From positions 10,106,001 to 10,170,000 of the forward strand of contig JAPYXD010000704.1 of the NCBI GenBank assembly GCA_030998225.1: a stretch of DNA of 64,000 nucleotides. The letters run 5' to 3'. The translations under genes were made by a program, and so were the position numbers. This document shows, piece after piece, positions 11,576-20,984 of the stretch. The DNA is from Diplolepis rosae (lineage: Eukaryota; Arthropoda; Insecta; Hymenoptera; Diplolepididae). The notes under the pieces are model-generated. The model made no database searches. It saw only the letters and a list, made by a program, of their open reading frames with translations, and had not been told where the DNA came from. Within the stretch, counting starts at the first letter, position 1. Each line of letters starts with the position of its first letter.

Positions 11576-12112
11576 AACCTCTGAGGGCAGGGGTTTCTGC
11601 CTCGTGGGACGGTACTGCACTTTCGCCTCAGCTAATCTGCGTCTTATGGTGTTTATACTAACGTGTAGTCCCTTCTCCGCTAACTTAGCTTTGCATTCAC
11701 GCAGCCGGAGAGTTGGGTTGCGCTTGGAAAGTGCAACAATCATCTTATCCTCCTTACTGGACGTTGCTCGCGTTTCTCCTTTCCCTGGCAGGTCATCGAC
11801 GGTTTTTGTGTTCCTATACCGCTCTACCTACATTTTCACGAAGTTCTTAGACTTTTTAAGCACTTTGGCAGCAGCTAAGTATGAAAGATGTGATCCGCGT
11901 GCATGGGTGCACAAAAAAAGCGCTCCGTAACATTTAGCGTAGATAGCACTCATAGCCTAATGTTGTGTAATATCTGACACTTCGAGCAAGACTGAAACGA
12001 ATCGGTGGTTGCGCCGTAGCCCTTCAAACGTGCAGTCAGGACATAAAATAAAGGAATAAAAATCTTTGAAACTTTTTAAGAAAACGCGTACCTTTTCATG
12101 TGGAACAGACTG

Positions 12113-12375
12113 TAGGAATGCCATAAATTTTTTGTTGTTGCTGTTATAGTCAGAAGTCCTGAGACTGGTTTGTTGCAGCTCTATAACCATTCCTATCCTA
12201 TGTGAGTTTTTTCATTTCGCAGTATCCGCTACAGCCTATGTCATCTATAAAGGTCATGTGATTTTGATTCTGAATTGATCAGGATTGAAAAAATCGGTGA
12301 TCATTGAGTAAACGATCCATCGACTGATCGCTTATGTCTTTGCTATAACGTTTTTCCACATCGAATAATATTAAA
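12113..12375. other. short spacer, nothing recognised
   Basis: About 260 bp between the Tc1 element and the PLE fragment, without recognised content. Confidence 0.4.
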
Positions 12376-12605
12376 AAATGCAGATTGAGGAAACATTAGC
12401 CAACGTAGAATCCAAAATCCACTCAATTCATGAAATAGAACAAGATGAATTTAGGTAAAAAATTGTATTAACTTTACAAAATTACTGCATCAACAAAAAA
12501 AAAAATACAATAATACTCCTGATATCCTTACTATAGCAGAGTATGAAACAAAATTGTTTCTTAAAAATAATAAATCAATCATTGAGAACAGAGCTGACAA
12601 AGGTA
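12376..12605 (+). pseudogene. Penelope-like element, N-terminal reverse-transcriptase region (plus copy)
   Basis: This stretch is the plus-strand twin of 13309-13617. It starts MQIEETLANVESKIHSI, and after a stop and an A-run frameshift continues with ILTIAEYETKLFLKNNKS and the residues ENRADKG, where homology breaks at 12605. The ADKGNTTV block just upstream of the first RT motif is a signature of Penelope-like polymerases. It is the more degraded of the two copies and truncated earlier. Confidence 0.75.
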
Positions 12606-13308
12606 ATCACAGAAGCCGAATGTTGGCTTCTTTCAGTTTGGCAGATTTCTTGCCGCTAGCTATTGGCGCGTGATCTCCCAAGTGGCGCTGCCGTCCCGCC
12701 AAAGTGTGACAGTTAGATGCACGCACACTTCGGGCGCGTGACGCCACTGTCGCGAGCGAGAAAACTGCCGAGTTCGTTTTCCGTGTATGTTTATTCTCAT
12801 ATTTTAATTGTTAAGAACTGTCTTCGTTACATTCAAAGCCTCCCCCAGTTCTCTTTCGGTATTCGCTAGCAGATCATAAAATACAAGGTCTATCGCAAAA
12901 GTTCCAAGACAAGCCAAAAATATCCAATACTAGTTGCGACATCTAATAGATCTTTCGGGCATTTAATCCTACACCCACCATGGATTTTGCGCCAAATTGC
13001 ATGCCATTTGGATGTATAGAAGCTGAATTATTGCACCTAATGTGACAGTACGTTTGAACCATCGCTCGAAAAATGAAGAAAAATGTGATATATTTTGCTA
13101 AAATTTAACTTTTTCTATTTTCGAAATCAAAAGTAATCTATCTACGTCCGTTTTTATTTTTTGCACTATTTTCCAAATTTTGAAAAAACATTTTTATGTA
13201 CTTTGGACACAAACATATAGAAACGTAAAATCAATTAAATTTGCTAATTCCCTAAGTATCACATGCCCTTGAGGTTTGTTTGTATATTCGGGGTGGGATC
13301 TCCCCTGG
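12606..13308. other. spacer between inverted PLE fragments, partly GC-rich
   Basis: The first 200 bp (to about 12800) is unusually GC-rich for this window, with a short hairpin AGAAGCCGAATGTTGGCTTCT at its edge. The rest is ordinary. It could be sequence of another element separating the two PLE arms; no terminal repeats were found. Confidence 0.4.
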
Positions 13309-13617
13309 CTATTCTGTATGTATCGTTATAATTCGAAATTTAATACATTTGTTGGTATATAATTCGTGCTTCATAATGACAGTGGTATTACCTTTGTCAG
13401 CTCTGTTCTCAATGATTGATTTATTATTTTTAAGAAACAATTTTGTTTTATACTCTGCTATAGTAAGAAAATCAGGAGTATTATTGTACTGTTCTTTTTT
13501 GTTGATGCAGTAATTTTGTAAAGTTAATACAATTTTTGACCTAAATTCATCTTGTTCTATTTCATCAATTGAGTGGATTTTGGATTCTACGTTGGCTAAT
13601 GTTTCCTCAATCTGCAT
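13309..13617 (-). pseudogene. Penelope-like element, N-terminal reverse-transcriptase region (minus copy)
   Basis: A continuous 102-codon frame reads MQIEETLANVESKIHSIDEI ... LQNYCINKKEQYNN ... FLKNNKSIIENRADKGNTTV followed by IMKHELYTNK. RADKGNTTV..(x)..Y is the conserved entry to the RT domain of Penelope-like elements. The RT catalytic motifs are absent: homology ends near 13310. It faces the plus copy at 12376-12605 across about 0.8 kb, giving an inverted pair. Inverted partial copies are common for Penelope-like elements. Its start abuts a mariner fragment at 13620 with no spacer. Confidence 0.85.
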
Positions 13618-13620
13618 TTT

Positions 13621-14025
13621 TTAATTCGGTGCCTCTCCTGTAACACGATTTGTCAAGACTTCCAAAATAGCCATCGGTTTTCCATTTGCCCTTTTCACTA
13701 AATGAAAATTTCTATCCCTGGAGCAATCTCTTGAGGTTTGGGAACAGAAAAAAGTCGGTACGGGCCAGATCTGGAGAATAAGGTGAGTGGGAAAGCAATT
13801 CGAAGCGTAATTCATTGGTTTTTGCCATCGTTTCTATCAATTTGTGAGCTGGTGCAAAGTCTTGCAAAAAAATGCATTTTTTTTTAAACAAATGAGGCGT
13901 TTTCTTGTGATTTCCTCTTTTAATCAGTCCGAAAACGCACAGTGATGATCGCTCTTGATTTTCTTCCCGCTTTCCAAATAGTCGATGAACAATATGCCAC
14001 TTCTGTTCAAATAAAAGGTGCAATA
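13621..14025 (-). pseudogene. mariner transposase C-terminal fragment
   Basis: The minus strand encodes KKKCIFLQDFAPAHK (D-N-A-P motif, Asn changed to Phe), ELLSHSPYSPDLARTDFFLF and PNLKRLLQG, followed in another frame by ETDGYFGSLDKSCYRRGTE. These are the second and third catalytic regions and C-terminal tail of a mariner enzyme. The N-terminal half, the ends and TA duplications are missing. It has been joined directly to the PLE fragment at 13617-13620. Confidence 0.85.
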
Positions 14026-14806
14026 TTTATTTTATCATAATTATCCAAGGTTGATCTTATTTCTTTAGAAATTCCCCATGACTCTCTTTGACTGGTTTCT
14101 ATCTTAATAGAAATTATTTTTTAACATTTTATTGGAAAATTACAGCTTTATAATTATAAATAATAACCGAATAAATAAAATTAATTATTTACATGATTCT
14201 TATGTTTTATATGTGTGATGCAACATTTGATAACTAATTTATTTCTAAGTGGTATCTTCTGAAAAGTGATGAAGTTTTTTACATTAGAAATATTTCAAAC
14301 TTATGAGTTACCCATGAAGGAAACAGTACACGTTCATTATTACATCTTATTCATAGTTTGAATACTGCTGAAACCCATTTAAAGGATAATCTCAGCCCAT
14401 AATCCCGAGCAGTTAGAACTCTCCAAACTATTCGCTACATTATCATAGATATAGTCTCAAGATGTCCTCGATGGTTAAAGAGATAATAAATAAATGCTGA
14501 TAAGAAGTTACTATAAGATCTTAGGTTAAGGTTATCGTCTAATTTCACTCAGGATGACCTACGCAGTGTCCTTACAAATATAGAATCAGATACCAGAATT
14601 CCTTCTAAAATATGTCAGTTATTCCTGTAATAAAGGTAAACTTTGCTTTGCTTTGATCAAGCTTATTTGAAAAAGGAAATGAACTTGCAAAACTAGTTTA
14701 TTCTGAGCCAATATAAAACCTTTTTAAATGCAAATTAGATTTTTAAAATAATCTCTCAACAAATTCTTGTGAATACAATATCGTTGATAGAAATTTTTGA
14801 ATCGAG
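14026..14806. other. AT-rich sequence, nothing recognised
   Basis: No genes or repeats noticed. Confidence 0.4.
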
Positions 14807-14993
14807 TTGGCCTATTTGAGATACACAGTGTCTAAAACAGGTGACTATTCTAATAAAAATGTTGTTCAGATCAAAAAACTATTCCTTAACAAACTCAGTT
14901 TCCAAACCATGGACCCTATTTGGACCGTGGCCTATTTGAGATACACAGTGTCTAAAACAGGTGATTATCCTAATAAAAATGTTGTTTCCGAGT
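14807..14993 (+). repeat. direct repeat, 122-bp spacing
   Basis: A block of about 60 bp starting GGCCTATTTGAGATACACAG is present at about 14807-14868 and again at 14929-14990 with few changes. Both would translate as AYLRYTVSKTGDY, but there is no support for a real gene. Confidence 0.8.
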
Positions 14994-15433
14994 TTGGACC
15001 AGATTTGAACTAAATTTATTTCTTGAAACAAGAATTCATATACAGTCGCCTCTATTTATGGTACTTTGCCGCGTTTGGGACCATAGGGGAGTAATTTTCG
15101 TGGAAACGATGTTCCCCCACTCTCGAGCCTAACTTGTTCTCGATGCAATTCTTTTCGTTCTTTATTTTTATTGCCACGCGCATCAGCACACAAAATTCAC
15201 AATCACAACGCAGCAAAACGGCAGACATCTCAAACCATCAGAACAACATAAATTTTTCGCTTATTTTCTATTGTATAAAGACAAAATGTTCCTACATAGT
15301 GCGAAAAACGAATGTTTGCAAAAATAGTATTTTTGGATATATTATTTCCGGCACAATCGAAATAATAGTTTTCAGAATTTTGGAAATGTATTTAATTTTC
15401 GTAGTAGAAAATTTTCTTCCATAAATATAGATA
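14994..15433. other. spacer with a possible pogo-type end
   Basis: At 15042 the words TACAGTCGCCTCTATTTATG resemble a CAGTCG-type pogo/Tigger terminus preceded by TA. No partner end was found, so this is noted only as a possible relic. Confidence 0.3.
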
Positions 15434-15622
15434 CCATCTCATCAAATTTGACCCGGCCTGGTCCAGTCAAACCACGCGCGTAAACCGAAATGGTAAAAAG
15501 TTTTTTGCCTAGGTTGGTAACACCTCCTTTGACAGTTGTGTGAAGTGTGAGCGGGAACGTCCATTAGTGTGTGTTTGGCAGCCATTAGTTTACGCCGCGA
15601 CGTTTCTCTGGCGATTTTTACT

Positions 15623-16438
15623 ATAGAAAAAAAAATTGAACAACGAGTTTGCTTGAAATTTTGTGTTTCCAATGGGATTACGGCTACGGAATCATTGAAA
15701 ATGTTGCAGAAGTATTTTGGGGAGTCTACTCTATCGAGAACGCAAGTATTTGAGTGGCATAAAGGATTCAGTGAGGGTCGTGAGCAGTGACGAATTAAGA
15801 AATCGTGTGTCTTCTTCCAAAGCGTGGAAAACAAAGGAAAGAGGGAGGGGCTGTAGCCTCTCTTTCCTTCGTTTCGCATGCCTTAAAAAAGACATACGAT
15901 TACTTAATGCGCCACTGGTCGTGAGGTCGTAGAAAACTTGCCTCATGCAAGTCGTCCATCCGCCTCTGTTAACGACGATAACACCGAAAAAGTGAAGAAA
16001 ATTGTGCTCGAAAAACGTCATATTGGCATTAGAGAGGTAGCAGAGGCTCTCAACATCTCTTATGGATCGACTCAACACATTGTGATTCATGTTTTGGGTA
16101 TGAAGCGCGTCGCCGCCAGTCAACAATAATGCGTCGTCATATTCCAGCCTGATTGTGACTGAATTTTTGGCTAAACATGAAGCAAAAGTCATTTTCAGCC
16201 ATCGTATTCGCTAGATTTGGCTCCCTGTGACTTTTTCCTATTTCCAGAACTCAAATATCCTCTCCGAGTAACGCGCCATGAGTCGATTGAGCCCATAAAA
16301 AGAAATTCGCTGAAGGAACTAAAGGCCATACCGGCCGATGCCTATAAGAAGTGTAAGGAAAATTGGATTAACCGTTGGCATGCTTATATTGGCTCAAAAG
16401 GAGCCTATTTTGAAGGTGATTATAAAGATTTGTATTAA
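15623..16438 (+). pseudogene. mariner transposase, deleted and interrupted
   Basis: The frame begins at a damaged start (ATA at 15623-15625; the copy at 60707 has ATG) and reads KIEQRVCLKFCVSNGITATE, the mariner N-terminus with EWHKGFSEGRE, then is cut by the MITE. It resumes with RPSASVNDDNTEKVKKIV and EVAEALNISYGSTQHIV (second HTH) up to GMKRVAA. It then jumps to VTEFLAKH, DLAPCDFFLFPELKYPL and KGAYFEGDY at the C-terminus. The deleted middle contains the first two catalytic Asp residues. The third (DFF) remains. The protein cannot be catalytic. Confidence 0.9.
15785..15917. mobile_element. hAT-type MITE inside the mariner transposase
   Basis: Ends CAGTG / CACTG are inverted and the inner arms also pair (ATTAAGAAATCGT with ACGATTACTTAAT). 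It is flanked by an exact 8-bp duplication GTCGTGAG at 15777-15784 and 15918-15925. CAGTG termini with 8-bp duplications are typical of the hAT superfamily. Confidence 0.9.
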
Positions 16439-16494
16439 AATACATAAAAATATTGTTTTTTTTCAACCAGTCCGGGTCAAATTTGATCAGATAG

Positions 16495-17564
16495 TATATT
16501 ACAAGTATTAAATTTTGATTAAAAAATCAAATATTCCATTTTCAAAAGTATATTTTTGAAATTAAATGAAAAATATGCATTCCTTTAAAAAATGTTTGAT
16601 TTGAAATTTTCAGATATTTTCTTAGTAAACAATTTTGCATTATATCGTTTATATATTGTAACAGCTACGAATTTGGAAAGATATAATGCTATTTCACTCT
16701 GTATCAATCAAATTAGGGAGATTTAACGAAATAAATAACAAAGATTGCAAAAATCTCTAATACCTAAATGTACAATTCGTCACACAAGTTCTTCTATTAT
16801 TTATTATAGAGTCATGACCCTTTATTTTTACTTTTTACACAATATCGTTATACGGTTTCGGGGTTCTTGCGATTTCATAGTAATAAAAAAACGAAATAGG
16901 TTTATTGCTCCGGTTAATAGGCTGCAAGTTAGAAAAAAGAATCGCGGAAAATTGGATTCACATCGCATAGAAGCAGCAAATATATCGAAAAGTTACACGC
17001 AATAATGACAAGGGCTTTTACTGAGTCTACGTATCAAATATCTTTGAAATAAAATTTTCATTGTTAATTAAAGTTTAAAAAAATCATTGTTTTTCACTAA
17101 TTTTAAAACTAATAAACATTTCTCTATAGTTGCAAGCCCATTTGTACGTAAAGTTCCTAGGAAGAAATTCTAAAAGTTTCCCAGATTCTTCTATAGAATT
17201 AAGAAAAGTTTCTGTGTGAGCTGATTAGATGCTAACTTTCAGAATCTGTACATTTTAAATTTGTACTCTTAATTTTCGAACTTTTATCGAAAATTGATTG
17301 GGTTGGAATTTTTTGATATTTTACATAATAAGTTAATAAAATTGTTTCTGCGTCTTCTCAAACAGTGCGTCTTCTCAAAGAGCTTTGTTGAAAACTGTTT
17401 CCTCTTTCCGAATAGAAAACTCGAATTCATGTTTCAAGACATCCATCACATTGCAATAATTTTGCAGAAACTTTTTCCTTTCAAACAGTAGGAAAATTAA
17501 TCTTTAACCTGATGCATTTAGTTTTTATTTGATTAACATTTTATTAACATTTGATTAGATTATA
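16495..17564. other. AT-rich sequence, nothing recognised
   Basis: No gene, terminal repeat or tandem repeat was recognised. Short reading frames look random. Confidence 0.4.
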
Positions 17565-17655
17565 CAAGGGTGGATTGAAAATTTTTCAGTCTGGCCAAGA
17601 AAATAAATACAGACTTGTACTGAAAAGATTTACTTTTTAACAGAATCACCACCTA

Positions 17656-18547
17656 CGAGGTCTGTCCGGAAAGTATAGAGCCTACCTTTATATCTCCGCG
17701 CTGGCGTTATTCTTCATCATCGGGCGGGTGGAATCCTTCAAAGTAATACCCACTTGATTGAATAACATGGTTCCAGCGATGTTTCAAATTCTCGAAACAG
17801 TCCTGGAACTTACTTTTAGGGATGGCCTTGAGTACGCTCGTCTCATTATTTCTAACCGTCGTTTCGTCATCGAATCTCTGTCTTTTGAGTGGGTTTTTGA
17901 GTTTTGGAAACAGCCAAAAGTCACAGGGGGCTATGTTGGGACTTTACGGAGGTTGTCGAAGTAATGCGATACTGTGTTTACTCAGAAACTGCTGCACAAA
18001 ATTCGATGAATGCACTGGCGCGTTATCGTGGTGAAGAAGCCAGTCACCGCACACACGCGAGTCATTCCTAAAATCTTGTTCAAAATTTCCCAAACAGTAG
18101 TTTTCGGTATTCCGAGATCATTTTCTAGTTCACGAACAGTTAATCGACGATTACCTTCAATCGCAAGTCGCACCCGCTCAATATTATCCAATTTTTTTGT
18201 CGTCGAAGGTCGGACAGAACGAGAATCACTATTAATAGAAGTGGGGCCTCCTTTGAAACGATTCTACCACTCTTTTATTCGTGTTTTGCTTATACACTCA
18301 TTCCCAAAGGCCTTCTGCATCATCTGAATAGTTTCCGAACTCTTTTTTCCGATTTGAAAACAAAATTTGACGCAAATTCGTTGATCTTGTTTTTCAGTCA
18401 TTTTTAACAATCACAAAATGCAGGTGTCAGCAAGCAACCGATAGGTTCGTGAGGCTTTACTGTTGACGTTCATGCCCCGCAGAGGTCGCTCGAACACTAT
18501 GGCGCGGAGATATAAAGGTAGGCCCGATACTTTCCGGACAGACCCCG
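17656..18547 (-). mobile_element. mariner B (CGAGGTCTGTCCGGAAAGTA ends), inserted in mariner A
   Basis: Termini CGAGGTCTGTCCGGAAAGTA and the complement of CGGGGTCTGTCCGGAAAGTA. The similarity extends about 47 bp, through CTACCTTTATATCTCCGCGC. TA flanks at 17654-17655 and 18548-18549. Length is 892 bp, an internally deleted form. Confidence 0.93.
17707..18401 (-). pseudogene. mariner B transposase with central deletion
   Basis: ATG at 18399-18401 starts MTEKQDQRICVKFCFQIGKK, then RPSTTKKLDNIERVRLAIEG and LTVRELENDLGIPKTTVWEI (HTH), up to KILGMTRVC. It then jumps to LLHHDNAPVHSS (second catalytic region) in another frame, then SPNIAPCDFWLFPKLKNPL and GYYFEGFHPPDDEE with a proper stop at 17707-17709. 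The first catalytic Asp region is deleted. A stop replaces the residue before SPNIAP. The deletion point, just after the HTH, is almost the same as in the mariners at 8874 and 15434. Confidence 0.9.
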
Positions 18548-18556
18548 TACTTCGAT

Positions 18557-19060
18557 TTATTTATTCCATCTGGTTTCTAATGCCATTATACCTGTTTTGA
18601 AAAATGATCCTTCTAGGCTCTCAATATATTCATTAACTGCAAGTTGGACCTTTTTATTTGATAAAGATTTGATTCCTCCTGTTTCTTCAGATACGGAAAA
18701 AGATAAAAGCCAGATAGAACCAAATAAGAAGAATAAGTAGGGTAAGGCAGCAGTTAACAAGTCACAATTATGGATTCAAGCCATCAATTGTACGGATGTG
18801 TGAACACGCGCGTTGCCTTGGTGGAACAAAACTTTTTTTTAGAATACCTGAACGTTTTCCTTTGATTTCTTCATGAAAACGGTGTAAAAGGGTGCAGTAG
18901 TAAACTGAGTTAACTGCTTTACCCTTTTCGAGGTAACCCACCAAGATAACAGCCTTCGAATCCCAGAAAACAGATACCATCACCTTTTTCGCCGACAAAG
19001 CAATAAGCTCTACTGAGTTTCACTTAAATCGGTCCAACTTCCAATTCGTTAACGGCACAG
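18557..19060 (-). pseudogene. mariner A transposase fragments
   Basis: The minus strand reads SAKKVMVSVFWDSKAVILVG, YLEKGKAVNSVYYCTLLHRF and HEEIKGKRSGILKK at 18768-19010, the core between the first and second catalytic Asp of mauritiana/mellifera-type mariners. The C-terminal piece at 18557-18690 (EYIESLEGSFFKTGIMALET, then RWNK) continues beyond mariner B at 17640-17655. The N-terminal HTH domain is absent and frames differ between pieces. Confidence 0.85.
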
Positions 19061-19236
19061 TAATGAAGCTTTTCACATTTACAACTGAAGAATGAGAGAA
19101 TATGAGTAGTTTTATATAAATATTAAAATTATTTCTATAAGAGGCCGCAAACTTCTCAATTCACCCTCGTACTTTACTACAAATCAAACAGTTTATATAT
19201 GCTCAAATAATAGAATTATATTTATACCTTTGGTCC

Positions 19237-20074
19237 AAGAAGTATCGGGAATTTTGTATGTAAAAAAGCAGTAAGAAAATATATTAATAGTTTATAATAG
19301 CACATTATGTGCCTGGGCGCATAATGTGGGTTATTACGCGGTGAGCGACAATGCTCGCAGGAGATCGTAGGCGAGGCGTAGATGAGGCAAAGCCGAGAAG
19401 AAGCCGAGACAAAGCCGAGGCGCGATCAGTCCTACGAGCATATTAAGCGAGTCTCGTAATCACCCGAATTGTGTGCATTGGCACATATTCTATTTTATGA
19501 GACCTCGGCGCATATACGAATTTTTGTGGGTACACTCGAATCCAATCTGAAAAGGTCGAAATTGCAGTGATTATCGCCCATCTCACTTGACATTTCGCGA
19601 ATACTTCCGGCCATTTTGATTTTCTCGATCTGGTGTAGTAGTAGCGTATTGCAATAGAAGCATGCGCAGTTCAAATGTACAAAGGTTTGTCAGTACGGTG
19701 CCAACGCTGTACGAAGAAGAAGAAGAATAAGAAGATTACGCTCCGCTGTATCGTAATAGGCACACGCGCAGTTCAATTTTTACATTACATTCCTCTGTAT
19801 CGCAATACACAACATTACGCTACTCTCAACTATGGCGTTAAATCGAGTTTACGCGCCTTAGGCACATAAAATACTGTATGATATAAAGTTGGTATAATTG
19901 TCATTGATTTTACAATAACCGCTTATAGAAACATTTTTGAAGACTTAATCAAGTGTTGACATATGTTTGTGGCATCCAATGGGGAATACTGCGGAGGCGA
20001 CAAAATGAATTCTGAGTGAAAAACCAATACTTTGTATTTTATTGACCAATTTCCGGTACTTTTTGGACAGAGGG
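19237..20074. mobile_element. mariner end pair enclosing a VNTR element
   Basis: CCTTTGGTCCAAGAAGTA at the left and the complement of CCCTCTGTCCAAAAAGTACC at the right form imperfect inverted ends, each bordered by TA. The ends resemble those of the mariner at 8874. Apart from the nested element at 19304-19868, only about 270 bp of non-coding sequence remains, so this is a decayed short derivative. Confidence 0.6.
19304..19868. mobile_element. VNTR-bearing foldback element, copy 1
   Basis: Ends ATTATGTGCCTGGGCGC and GCGCCTTAGGCACAT are inverted. Inside, GCGACAATGCTCGCAGGAGAT is partly mirrored by GATCAGTCCTACGAGCAT, and between these lie variable repeats of GGCGTAG, AAGCCGAGA and GACAAAGCC. 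The rest matches copies at 49296 and 49871. The 8-bp duplication seen with copy 2 is not clear here. No coding capacity is seen. Confidence 0.8.
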
Positions 20075-20136
20075 TACATCATACTAACGTGGTTTGATCA
20101 GTAACTTGGTTTGCATATTAATATAGGCCGACAGTG

Positions 20137-20462
20137 ACACTTGTATATGTGGTCATAGAAGTTGATTGATAGAGATGAATATCCTATGGTCACAAGTCAT
20201 TCTGACACTAATTGATCATTTGGCAGTAGTTTGAACACAAGCGTTTCAAGTAATAGTGCAAAATGGAAACAACTGCAATTCGTAGTGTGATTTAATTTTT
20301 TTTTTTTGAAGGAAAAACTGAATAGGAAATCTATGAAAGGATTTTGCTTACATTAGGTGACTCCTGTCCTTTCTATTAGCCGAACTACGTTTTGAATCTC
20401 TCCCGCATTCGCCTTATTTGTATATGTGGTCATAGAGGTTGATTTATAGAGATGAATACATT
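20137..20462 (+). repeat. pair of 45-bp direct repeats, 280 bp apart
   Basis: TTGTATATGTGGTCATAGA followed by GTTGATT and ATAGAGATGAAT occurs at about 20139-20182 and again at about 20418-20460. Function unknown. Confidence 0.7.
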
Positions 20463-20464
20463 CT

Positions 20465-20545
20465 TAACTGGACAAAAATTTAACTCAAACGAAAAGGTCA
20501 TACAGGGCGTGAACAAATATTTTGAGGGCCTCGAAGAAAGGCAAT
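20465..20545 (+). pseudogene. mariner transposase, short C-terminal scrap
   Basis: The plus strand reads NSNEKVIQGVNKYFEGLEER followed by QFR. This matches the part of mariner transposases after the last catalytic motif (…S.EEVI..V..YF..LEE..FR.GI..LE.RW). Only about 25 residues survive, without ends. Confidence 0.55.
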
Positions 20546-20984
20546 TCAGATTCACAAATGATCGAACCCAATCACTATAAACCCAATCAAGCGATAATTA
20601 AATGCTATATAGTCTTATGGCTATCAAACCTCACTTTACGCATAAATCAACGCCATGTTAATTTATAATCACTCATTACTCATGATTTAATTATTTATAT
20701 ATCACATATAATAAACAAGGAAAGATATATAAAATATGAAAATAATTTGTGCCAGGGTTATTAGAGATACTTTTCAAATGTATTGAGATCTGGTGTTCTT
20801 CAAGCAGTTCTGATTTGTTTTTTTCTGACCACGGCTCATAACAAAACTAACATGCCTACCTAGTGTTTAGACAGAAAAAACGTTTGAGCCTCGGATTACT
20901 ACAGAATAGCTCAACTATACAATAGCTAGTGTTTAGGCACGCAAGCTTAACCCTAAGCAGTGCCAAAAAGTTTGTTTGCAATTG
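20546..20984. other. AT-rich sequence, nothing recognised
   Basis: Nothing identified. Confidence 0.35.

Larger units (their letters stand above)
10024..11750 (-). pseudogene. Tc1-like transposase, split in two by an insertion
   Basis: The N-terminal part at about 11560-11743 reads LSKRNPTLRLRECKAKL ... INTIRRRLAEAKVQYR, the bipartite paired-like HTH of Tc1 transposases, and stops at SEVHI. The protein resumes below 10636 with GKRLAWATEN ... VLFSDEASFW (first catalytic Asp) ... DWILQEDNDPKHRS (second Asp) ... LDWPSQSP followed by IENV (third acidic site region). In Tc1 proteins the last motif is SPDLNPIENVW; here it reads SPAGDLIENV, so it is damaged. The C-terminal tail near 10024-10130 is in another frame. 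Frameshifts and at least one stop rule out activity. Confidence 0.88.
9918..12112 (-). mobile_element. Tc1-like element interrupted by a mariner-like element
   Basis: Inverted termini CAGTCTGTTCCACAAGAAAA and the near complement ending GTGGAACAGACTG are flanked by TA at 9916-9917 and 12113-12114. Total length is 2195 bp; removing the nested insertion at about 10636-11575 leaves about 1.25 kb, somewhat short of a normal Tc1-like element of about 1.6 kb. The transposase reads on the minus strand on both sides of the insertion. Confidence 0.88.
15434..16494 (+). mobile_element. mariner, internally deleted, with a nested hAT MITE
   Basis: Inverted termini CCATCTCATCAAATTTGACC and its complement at the right (…GGTCAAATTTGATCAGATAG) are flanked by TA (15432-15433 and 16495-16496). 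The 1061-bp element carries a 133-bp hAT-type insertion. A second copy with the same insertion and the same internal deletion lies at 57801-62092. Confidence 0.92.
17565..19169 (-). mobile_element. mariner A (TACAAGGGTGGATTGA ends), host of a second mariner
   Basis: Left end CAAGGGTGGATTGAAAA with TA at 17563-17564; right end the complement of CGAGGGTGAATTGAGAAG, ending at 19169 with TA at 19170-19171. Mariner B sits inside it with its own TA duplication. Without B the element is about 710 bp, so it is itself internally deleted. Confidence 0.87.

Noticed and set aside
15442..15879. 145-codon minus-strand frame
   Set aside because: It is an antisense shadow of the plus-strand mariner transposase and its MITE.
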